Part shown: positions 1-5,528 of the stretch, piece after piece | How positions within the stretch are numbered: the stretch's first letter is position 1 | Layout of the letters: each line of letters begins with the position of its first letter | NCBI GenBank assembly: GCA_002505495.1 | Contig: DAVI01000035.1 | Coordinates: forward strand, 8,480 to 14,468 | Source of the DNA: Euryarchaeota archaeon UBA59 | Lineage (GTDB): Archaea > Thermoplasmatota > Poseidoniia > Poseidoniales > Thalassarchaeaceae | Length of the DNA: 5,989 bases | Reading direction: 5' to 3' | The notes under the pieces: generated by a model | Databases searched by the model: none | What the model was told of the DNA's origin: nothing | What the model saw: only the letters and a program-made list of their open reading frames with translations | Program-made: the position numbers and the translations under genes

Positions 1-1335
1 GGACAGTACGACATCGCATGGCCGAGCGCCATGGCTGCAGGGCCGAGCGGCAGCGTCTATATCGTAGGCTTTGCACTTGGCCAGGTCACATTCGGTTCAA
101 TCAACATCAACACCAACAATGCACAGGTTCCGTATGTAGGCAAGATTGACTCAAACGGAAACTGGGTCTGGGTGACCGCGGCGAGCGCAAGCGACCCGAA
201 TGCCTGGGGCGCTGGCATCGGCATCGGCGTCGACTCATCTGGAAATGCAATCATCACTGGGATTCTCAACAACACCCTCGACTTCGGCAGCAACAGCGCC
301 AGTTCCTCAACAGGGGACGATACTGAACTCTTTGTGGCCAAGATCAGTTCAACTGGGACATGGGCATGGGCCGATTCGGCTGGCGGCGCCGGCGACGACG
401 AACTCGGCACCGGAGTCGCGATTGCTTCCAATGGTGATGCATTCGTAGTTGGCCAGATTAACGGCGCGGCAACTGCCGGAACTCACACCGTCAACGGAAA
501 CGGCATTGACGCATTCATCGGCAAGATATCCAGCGGCGGTACCTGGGATTGGGCGACGAGGGGTGGCGGTGGCAACTCCGACGGGGCCAACGGAGTCTCT
601 GTCGACGGCAGCGACAACGCCTATGTCGTCGGATTCTTCGGCTCCGACACGAACGGGGCCACCTTCGGCTCCACCAGTTTGGTCGCTCAAGGCGCCTCGG
701 ACGTCTTCGTCTCAAAATTGAGTTCAACCGGCGGATGGTCGTGGACCAAGTCCGCAGGCAGCGCCAGCGGGGCAGTCGGCGGAATGGGAATCGCACACGG
801 CTCAGCGGGTAGTTACATCGTCGGACAGATGCAAGGTACGGTCAACTTCGGCTCAGTCCAAGCGACTGCAGTCAGCACCTGCGTTGACGGCTTTGCCGCC
901 CTCATCGACGACGCTGGTTCATGGCAATGGGCATCGACGGCTGGCGCCTCAGGCGCTACCCTCACCGTTCTCTCTGCAGTGGGAGCAAACCCCGCAGGAG
1001 GTGCGGTCATCTCCGGCGAGGCAGCCAAGTTGACTTCAGACTGCGCCTCATACGACGCCGGTCAAGGCAGCGTCAACTTCGGTTTAATCTCCGTCAGCAG
1101 TATGGGTTACAACGACGGTGTCTACGCTGCCATCGATTCTGGCGGCAATTGGACAGACGCCGACAGCATCGGCTCCGCAATGATGGACAACGGCCGTGGT
1201 GCGGTGGTAACCAGTACCGGTGAGACCGTGGTCACAGGACGCTTCTGCTACGGTGCTTCAGGCTCCTGTACGATGACGAGCAGTGGAAACTCAATCTCCA
1301 CGAGCGCAAACCTCGGTGGAACCTATGTCTGGGGC
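1..1335 (+). repeat. Beta-propeller-like (SBBP-style) tandem protein repeats
   Basis: The protein repeats the pattern 'GN.Y(I/V)VG...FG......(D/A)(V/A)F(V/I)(A/G)K(I/L)...G.W.WA...GG'. Clear W-x-W anchors encode WVW (163-171), WAW (361-369), WDW (544-552), WSW (736-744) and WQW (922-930). A degenerate copy has one Trp at 1150, and a further degenerate Y-x-W is at 1324-1332. Spacing is 198, 183, 192, 186, 228 and 174 nt, or about 58-76 residues. This is the look of SBBP/beta-propeller repeats of secreted proteins. Five good and two decayed units could make a seven-bladed propeller, but the domain's beginning is outside the window, so the blade count is open. The fold is assigned from pattern only. 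Confidence 0.65.
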
Positions 1336-3369
1336 CTCCAAGGCGACGCAGACGGTGACGGAATTGCAGACAATCAGGACAACTGTCCTTTGGTTGCCAA
1401 CAGCGGTCAAGCCGACATGGACAGCGACAACATCGGCGACATCTGTGACGACGACGCTGACGGCGACGGAATTCTCAATGATGACGACGATTGTGACGGT
1501 CCAGCCGTGAATTGGGATTCAACCAACTGGGCGGATGACATCGACATGGATGGCTGCCGAGACATCGACGAAGACGACGATGACGACCAAGACGGCGTTC
1601 TGGATGTGAACGACCCTTGTACCGGTGCCTCAAACAAGTTGAACTGGACAAGCAATGTTGTCAATGACAACGACATGGATGGTTGCCACGACAACGAAGA
1701 GGATGACGACGACGACAATGACGGAATCGACGACACCTCTGACCTGTCATGCCCGCGAGGCTATGCCAACTGGGGCATCCCCGATGGATCTGGTGGACAC
1801 ACCCACAACTCCTCCGCCGACTTCGACACTGACGGTTGCCACGACGATGTGGAAGACGAAGATGATGACAACGACGGCATCAATGAACTCGATGGCCAAG
1901 GAGCGGTCTTGGACCGTTGCCCGAAGGGCATGCTAGATTGGTCCAGCGACATCTCGCTCGACCATGACGGCGATGGCTGCCGCGACTCAGATGAGGATTG
2001 GGACGACGACAACGACGCAGTCAACGATGTCGACTCGCTAGGGGCTATTCTCGACCTATGCAGTCCGGGCGCGACCGGTTGGCTATCCGATTCGACTACC
2101 GACCGTGATGGCGATGGTTGCCGAGACCTCGACGAGGACGACGATGACGATGGTGACGGAATCATAGACACTCAGGACGATTGCTTCGTGGTTGCGGGTT
2201 GGACCAGCAACGCTCTCACTGACCACGACGGTGACGGATGCCGTGACCTGGATGAGGACCTCAACGATGACAACGACCCAGTCTACGATGTGGACGACGC
2301 CTGTTCGAAGGGGGAGGTCGGCTGGACCGACACCGATTTCGACGCTGACGGCTGTCGTGACGAGACTGAGGACGTCGACGACGACGCCGATGGAATCTGT
2401 GACGGCGCAGCAGCATCTGGAACCACCTGCGCCAGCGGGCCGGACCAGTGCCCTGAGACTCCACTTGGAGAGAATGTGAACGGAGATGGTTGTGGGCTCT
2501 TTACTCAAATTGACAGCGACTCTGACGGTGTCTACGACGGTGCAGACTCATGCCCGACAGCAGCAGCGGTCTCTGGCTACGATGTTAATCAGGATGGCTG
2601 CACAGACGACTCAGACTCTGACGGGACCACAGACGACATCGATGTGTTCCCCAACGACGCCACTCAATACAGCGACCGTGACGGAGACACATGGGGCGAC
2701 AACCCCAACGGCAACAACCCCGACCAGTGCCCGGACACTCCGAGCCAGTGGGTGGAGAATGCCAAGTCTAGGTTTGGCTGTGCGTGGGAAGAGGAAGATG
2801 AGGACACGGACGGAGTCATGAACGGCTTCGACAACTGCGCCGATACGGTGGCGGGTCGTACAGTAGATGCGAACGGCTGCTCCGACTGGCAACTCGACGC
2901 AGACTCCGATGGCACCTGGGATGCAGAAGATAACTGCCCTGACACAGGCGAGAGCGACACCAAGATCGAGGCTGACGGCTGCTCGCATGAGCAGCGCCTC
3001 GCAGCAGGTGACACGGATGCACTCATCTCTGAATACGGAATGATTGTTGGAATCGTGTTTGCAGTTCTGCTCGCAGGAATCATCACCATGTTCGTGATGC
3101 TCAAGAAGCGTGGCGGCTCCAAGGCCAGACTCGATCCGTTCGAAGCTGACTCCCAGCAACTTCAGGCAGGCGGATACGTCGCCGGACAACCGGCGAGCGC
3201 AGCCGCCATTTCAGCGCCAGCAGCAGCGACGGCTCAGACCGCCGCAACATACGCTGACCTGCCAGCAGGTGGCAGTTATGTCACGGATGCCGCAGGTGGC
3301 ACTTGGTACAACGCGCCAGACGGTAGTCAATGGGCGATGCAGGGCGACGGTTCGTTCCGCAAGGCGTAG
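1..3369 (+). CDS. Large membrane-anchored surface protein: beta-propeller-like repeats, TSP3-like Ca-binding repeats, C-terminal TM (5' partial)
   Basis: The reading frame is open from the first base of the window to a TAG at 3367-3369 (1122 residues seen), so the N-terminus and any signal peptide lie upstream. The ATG at base 31 is only an internal Met. Numbering residue 1 as bases 1-3: residues ~1-445 hold W-x-W / VG-type repeats spaced 61-76 residues apart, typical of secreted beta-propellers. Residues 449-994 are Asp/Cys-rich repeats with DxDxDG calcium-binding loops, like thrombospondin type 3. Residues 1014-1034 form one hydrophobic helix followed by KKRGGSKAR, which predicts N-out/C-in topology. 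Residues 1035-1122 are an Ala/Pro/Gln-rich tail ending in an aromatic motif. Four N-x-S/T sequons (bases 268, 1147, 1642, 1807) lie in the predicted outer part. Expected role: a calcium-stiffened cell-surface stalk carrying a binding or enzymatic head. No catalytic motif was recognised and the ligand is unknown. Such architectures are known to me from Marine Group II archaea, but also occur in marine bacteria. Confidence 0.9.
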   Translation, partial: GQYDIAWPSAMAAGPSGSVYIVGFALGQVTFGSININTNNAQVPYVGKIDSNGNWVWVTAASASDPNAWGAGIGIGVDSSGNAIITGILNNTLDFGSNSASSSTGDDTELFVAKISSTGTWAWADSAGGAGDDELGTGVAIASNGDAFVVGQINGAATAGTHTVNGNGIDAFIGKISSGGTWDWATRGGGGNSDGANGVSVDGSDNAYVVGFFGSDTNGATFGSTSLVAQGASDVFVSKLSSTGGWSWTKSAGSASGAVGGMGIAHGSAGSYIVGQMQGTVNFGSVQATAVSTCVDGFAALIDDAGSWQWASTAGASGATLTVLSAVGANPAGGAVISGEAAKLTSDCASYDAGQGSVNFGLISVSSMGYNDGVYAAIDSGGNWTDADSIGSAMMDNGRGAVVTSTGETVVTGRFCYGASGSCTMTSSGNSISTSANLGGTYVWGLQGDADGDGIADNQDNCPLVANSGQADMDSDNIGDICDDDADGDGILNDDDDCDGPAVNWDSTNWADDIDMDGCRDIDEDDDDDQDGVLDVNDPCTGASNKLNWTSNVVNDNDMDGCHDNEEDDDDDNDGIDDTSDLSCPRGYANWGIPDGSGGHTHNSSADFDTDGCHDDVEDEDDDNDGINELDGQGAVLDRCPKGMLDWSSDISLDHDGDGCRDSDEDWDDDNDAVNDVDSLGAILDLCSPGATGWLSDSTTDRDGDGCRDLDEDDDDDGDGIIDTQDDCFVVAGWTSNALTDHDGDGCRDLDEDLNDDNDPVYDVDDACSKGEVGWTDTDFDADGCRDETEDVDDDADGICDGAAASGTTCASGPDQCPETPLGENVNGDGCGLFTQIDSDSDGVYDGADSCPTAAAVSGYDVNQDGCTDDSDSDGTTDDIDVFPNDATQYSDRDGDTWGDNPNGNNPDQCPDTPSQWVENAKSRFGCAWEEEDEDTDGVMNGFDNCADTVAGRTVDANGCSDWQLDADSDGTWDAEDNCPDTGESDTKIEADGCSHEQRLAAGDTDALISEYGMIVGIVFAVLLAGIITMFVMLKKRGGSKARLDPFEADSQQLQAGGYVAGQPASAAAISAPAAATAQTAATYADLPAGGSYVTDAAGGTWYNAPDGSQWAMQGDGSFRKA
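1345..2982 (+). other. Thrombospondin-type-3-like calcium-binding stalk region
   Basis: About 546 residues (449-994) dominated by Asp with regularly placed Cys. The region opens with a conventional TSP3 unit (DADGDGIADNQDNCP at 1345-1389) and closes with several further conventional units of the 'D.CP.T..G..V..(D/G)GC' and 'DSDSDG...D..D.CP' kind between about 2440 and 2982. Between them lies a more divergent array, listed separately. In TSP3 domains the DxDxDG loops each bind Ca2+ and the Cys form disulfides, giving a rigid calcium-dependent rod. That function is known for the family and inferred here. The acidic repeats cause strong GAC/GAT periodicity in the DNA, which also creates long Ser/Arg-rich open frames on the opposite strand; these are not genes. 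Confidence 0.85.
1537..2394 (+). repeat. Seven-copy DGC(R/H)D acidic/cysteine tandem repeat array
   Basis: Seven 20-residue cores of the form D-x-D-x-DGC(R/H)D-x-x-ED-x-(D/N)DD-x-D begin at bases 1537, 1666, 1819, 1960, 2101, 2221 and 2335. Start-to-start spacing is 129, 153, 141, 141, 120 and 114 nt. Linkers of 18-31 residues join the cores. Each has one Cys and a Trp downstream of it (pattern ...D-x-C-x(5-8)-W...), so every unit carries two Cys and a Trp in ordered positions. This differs from the shorter conventional TSP3 units on both sides, which end in 'NCP' or 'QCP'. The ordered Cys pairs suggest one disulfide per unit and the acidic loops suggest calcium binding. Both are inferences. 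Confidence 0.85.
3040..3102 (+). other. Single transmembrane helix of the surface protein
   Basis: Twenty-one codons (residues 1014-1034) encode an uninterrupted hydrophobic stretch beginning MIVGIVFAVLLAG and ending MFVML. It is followed at once by KKRGGSKAR, a positive stop-transfer cluster. It is the only such stretch in the visible protein. Under the positive-inside rule the Asp-rich repeats lie outside the cell and the last 88 residues lie in the cytoplasm. Confidence 0.9.
3268..3366 (+). other. C-terminal cytoplasmic Gly/aromatic tail motif
   Basis: After an Ala/Pro/Gln-rich linker (3127-3267) the protein ends with a Gly- and aromatic-rich segment. Its key residues are GGSY, then GGTWY, then APDGSQW, then GDGSF and RKA, with Trp codons at 3304 and 3331 and Phe at 3355. 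The pattern 'G.WY.(A)PDG..W...GDGSF' looks like a small folded or docking motif rather than a random tail. I recall similar endings on membrane proteins of Marine Group II archaea, but could not check this here. Its role (sorting, anchoring or a partner-binding site) is unknown. Confidence 0.5.
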
Positions 3370-3385
3370 AACACCAGTTCACCGC
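3370..3385. other. 16-bp gap between two convergent stop codons
   Basis: Only 16 bp separate the TAG of the surface-protein gene from the TGA (minus strand, read at 3388-3386) of the SDR gene. A 4-bp inverted repeat (GAAC at 3369-3372, GTTC at 3377-3380) is too short to call a terminator, and no T-rich run follows on either strand. Transcripts from both sides probably run into each other's 3' ends. Confidence 0.6.
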
Positions 3386-4228
3386 TCAGTTTGCATGAGC
3401 GAGCGCCTCTTCGACGATGTCACCTATGCTGAGTTCGGGACGGAAGCCGACCTTCTGTTCCAACTCCCAGCCGTCAACGATGCCCCAGACTTCGGTCCCC
3501 TTGTCTCCGGTGAACTCGGGTGAGCTTCCCGTTCGCTCAGAGATGAGATTCGCCAACTGGCCCATGTTGACTCCCTGCGCGCATCCGACGGCAATAGCCT
3601 GCCTCGTGGGGGGCGGATTCTTGAGCACCGCGGCGACCACGTTTGCCAGTTCAGTGACATGAATCATGTCCTTCACCTCTTCGCCAGTGCCTGGCACATT
3701 GAAGAAGCCAAAACAGGCCTCACGACAGAATTTGTGAACGATTCCGTGGCCCTCCTGACCATCTGGCGGGATACCCTGAACGTTGGCGGTTCTGAGGATG
3801 GTGACCGGGTGGCTGTCCATGGCGTGTTCGAACGCCCTCTCCTCGACCCAGAGTTGCCCTTCCGCGGTGACATCCCGTGGTGCGAGGTGGGATTCCGCCG
3901 AGTAGAAAGACTCCTCCGTCTTAGGACTGGGGTGAACTCTCAGTGAGCCGATTAGAATTAGGTGAAGGCCTTGATGGCTCTGCACCGAATCTAGAATCTT
4001 CTTCGCATTTTGTCTCATCAGTCGGAGGACATCGTGGTTCTCTCTCTCCATCGAAAGGTCCGGGGGATGGCCATTAAGGTGGATTAGTGCTGAGCAGGAG
4101 GCGAGTTTTGCAGGCAGCATGTTCTCGTCATTGATGTCCTCCTCCGAAAGAATCTCAGCATCGTCGCCGAGTGCTTCCTTGATGTAGTGCGCGATGAAGC
4201 CGTCGTCCCCTGTGATTGCGACACGCAT
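3386..4228 (-). CDS. NAD-dependent epimerase/dehydratase-like protein (extended SDR) with substituted catalytic dyad
   Basis: The protein has 280 residues, slightly short for nucleotide-sugar epimerases/dehydratases (about 300-340). The N-terminal Rossmann motif is GDDGFIA (residues 7-13), matching GxxGxx(G/A). 'ALIHLNG' (47-53) follows the usual 'viHlAa', 'LIGSLRV' (92-98) keeps the catalytic-Ser strand, 'ILRTANVQG' (144-152) matches 'lR..nvyG', and 'DMIHVTELANVVAAVL' (187-202) matches the family's 'fihV.D.a.a...al'. In the usual YxxxK helix the aligned residues are Thr121 and Gln125 (TAEGQLWVEE), so both catalytic residues seem to be replaced. It may therefore bind NAD(P) and a nucleotide sugar without classical SDR catalysis, or use another mechanism. 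The ATG at 4228 starts directly at beta-strand 1 and has a GGAGG seven bases upstream. It is divergent from the glycosyltransferase and convergent with the surface-protein gene. Sugar-nucleotide metabolism is likely; the substrate is not identifiable. Confidence 0.85.
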   Translation of the reverse strand: MRVAITGDDGFIAHYIKEALGDDAEILSEEDINDENMLPAKLASCSALIHLNGHPPDLSMERENHDVLRLMRQNAKKILDSVQSHQGLHLILIGSLRVHPSPKTEESFYSAESHLAPRDVTAEGQLWVEERAFEHAMDSHPVTILRTANVQGIPPDGQEGHGIVHKFCREACFGFFNVPGTGEEVKDMIHVTELANVVAAVLKNPPPTRQAIAVGCAQGVNMGQLANLISERTGSSPEFTGDKGTEVWGIVDGWELEQKVGFRPELSIGDIVEEALAHAN

Positions 4229-4358
4229 TGGGATTCCTCCACCCCCGGATTAGTGCGCCCATTCATGACTGTGACGGTTGGCGCTCGCCCGAGAAACTCC
4301 CCCGAAATGACTCTCTTCCTCGATGCGGGTTCATAGACGGGTTTTGCCTCGGCTACCC
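4229..4358. promoter_or_regulatory. Divergent intergenic region between SDR and glycosyltransferase genes
   Basis: This 130-bp region must hold both promoters if the two genes are transcribed from adjacent sites. No good archaeal TATA/BRE box or bacterial -35/-10 pair is visible on either strand. The least bad plus-strand candidate is TTCATAGA at 4330-4337, 22-29 bases before the ATG at 4359, which would be the right distance for a leaderless transcript. It matches the TATA consensus poorly. No inverted repeat suggestive of an operator was noticed. Confidence 0.35.
4236..4240 (-). promoter_or_regulatory. Shine-Dalgarno site (GGAGG) of the SDR gene
   Basis: On the minus strand GGAGG stands seven bases before the ATG whose first base is 4228, within GTGGAGGA. 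It is complementary to the conserved CCUCC at the 3' end of 16S rRNA. It fixes the start chosen for the SDR gene, and it contrasts with the two plus-strand genes, which have no comparable site. Confidence 0.7.
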
Positions 4359-5498
4359 ATGGCGCGGGTCGCAGCGGTGGTGTCCAATGGCTGTGCGCCC
4401 GACCCGCGCGTGATGCGAGAGGCGCGCTGGTTGGTAGAGGCTGGACACGAAGTGACGGTACACGCCTTCGACCGGTTGGAGGAGCTTCCAGAGAGGGAGG
4501 AAATCGACGGGGTCTCTGTTGTTCGACATCGGGTCGGGTATACGCCATATGGCGGCACCTGGTCCACTGTTCGCGGGCTTCGCCGGTTTCGAAGGTCGGT
4601 GATCCGCTGGTGCTCAGACAGCGCGAATAACGGCCTCGACCTGATTCACTGCCATGATGCAGACACTCTTGGAGTTGGCAGGGTTCTCGCTCAGGGTGGT
4701 CAAGGCGTGCGAGTGGGGACTCTTCCGGTTCTGTTCGACATGCACGACCTCCACCACACATGGGTACTGATGCCTAACCCCCGCTCAATCGTTCGTCGTT
4801 TCGTCGCCTCAAACTATGAGGGAAAGATGCTGGCCGCTGCGAGGAACTGGGTTTCGGGGGTTGTCACCTCGTCAGTCGGCTTTCAATCGTGGTTGGCGGA
4901 GCGCGATATCGAATCGACTGTGGTAGAGAATCGGCCGCTGCGTCGAGAGGCCCTACCACCGGCCGAGCGTTTCACGGTCGGATACATCGGGCGGGTGCGG
5001 GAGGTGGAATCATTCGAGTTGCTGCTCGATGCGCTCAAATCGATTCCAGATGAGTCCCGTCCTAGCCTGATAGTCGCCGGAGACGGCACGCGCGCCCGAG
5101 AGGTTGCCGACATGGTTCGTGCCGAGGCTGCCGAAGGTTGGCTTTCCGCGGAGGTCTTCGGAGCATTCGATGAACCACAACTCGCAGAACTGATGAGGGA
5201 TATCTCAGTCATGTACGCCATGTATCCACCGAGCCGCGGCAACATTCTGGAGGGAGCGCTACCGGTGAAGATGTTTGACGCCGCTTCGTTCGGTCGGCCA
5301 AGCGTAGTCAATGCGGACTGCCACATGGGCGAAGTCTGTGAAACCGAACATCTCGGAAGGGCGGTTCCTTGGGGCGACTCTTTGGCGCTGGCGGAGGCGT
5401 TGTGCTCTCTGAAAGGAGAGTTGGTTGAACTGGCGCGCGATTCGGCGGATGAGAAGGTGCGATTTATGCAAGTTGTCGATGGCCTTATCGGAGCATAG
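4359..5498 (+). CDS. GT4-type (GT-B fold) glycosyltransferase
   Basis: With the start at 4359 the protein has 379 residues, normal for GT4 enzymes. An upstream in-frame ATG at 4323 would add 12 Arg/Pro-rich residues ahead of beta-strand 1, which looks unlike the family, so 4359 is preferred. The N-domain opens RVAAVVSNGCAPDPRVMREA with 'L.EAGHEVTVHAF' (residues 25-37), the classic acceptor-domain start, followed by 'LIHCHDADTLG' (95-105) and 'LFDMHD' (125-130). The donor-binding C-domain has VGYIGRV (207-213), 'LIVAGDG' (237-243) and 'LPVKMFDAASFGRPSVV' (301-317), where the usual Glu after K-x-(F/Y) is Asp307. The family transfers a sugar from an NDP-sugar with retention of configuration, on the cytoplasmic side of the membrane, in polysaccharide or N-glycan assembly. 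Donor and acceptor are not identifiable. Thirty bases separate it from the downstream nucleotide-sugar dehydrogenase, so an operon is likely. Confidence 0.88.
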   Translation: MARVAAVVSNGCAPDPRVMREARWLVEAGHEVTVHAFDRLEELPEREEIDGVSVVRHRVGYTPYGGTWSTVRGLRRFRRSVIRWCSDSANNGLDLIHCHDADTLGVGRVLAQGGQGVRVGTLPVLFDMHDLHHTWVLMPNPRSIVRRFVASNYEGKMLAAARNWVSGVVTSSVGFQSWLAERDIESTVVENRPLRREALPPAERFTVGYIGRVREVESFELLLDALKSIPDESRPSLIVAGDGTRAREVADMVRAEAAEGWLSAEVFGAFDEPQLAELMRDISVMYAMYPPSRGNILEGALPVKMFDAASFGRPSVVNADCHMGEVCETEHLGRAVPWGDSLALAEALCSLKGELVELARDSADEKVRFMQVVDGLIGA

Positions 5499-5528
5499 TT
5501 GAAGTGACGCAGCGGCGGCGGCGAAACA

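Noticed and set aside
31..33. ATG as the true start of the surface-protein gene
   Set aside because: The frame continues open to base 1, no signal peptide follows this Met, and the propeller repeat is already under way, so the real start is upstream.
1407..2508. Several long minus-strand open frames opposite the Asp-rich repeats
   Set aside because: They read as Ser/Arg- or Val/Ile-rich low complexity, the expected complement of GAC/GAT repeats, and show no start signals or domains.
2611..3189. 192-codon minus-strand open frame opposite the end of the repeats and the TM segment
   Set aside because: No domain or start signal was found, and it lies entirely opposite a well-supported coding frame with clear protein repeats.
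3369..3380. GAAC-ACCA-GTTC inverted repeat as a terminator
   Set aside because: The stem is only 4 bp, overlaps a stop codon and has no T-run; it is within chance expectation.
4323..4325. ATG as the start of the glycosyltransferase
   Set aside because: It adds MRVHRRVLPRLP before the first beta-strand, has no Shine-Dalgarno, and family members begin at or just before the strand that starts at 4359. It cannot be ruled out fully.
4084..4761. 225-codon open frame on the minus strand spanning the divergent intergenic region
   Set aside because: Its Arg/Pro/Ser-rich translation has no recognisable motif, and it overlaps two genes with clear family motifs and normal lengths. It is a high-GC shadow frame.
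5511..5523. GCGGCGGCGGCG short repeat before the dehydrogenase start
   Set aside because: Four GCG/GGC units in a GC-rich spacer are not long enough to treat as a meaningful microsatellite, and it does not resemble a ribosome binding site.
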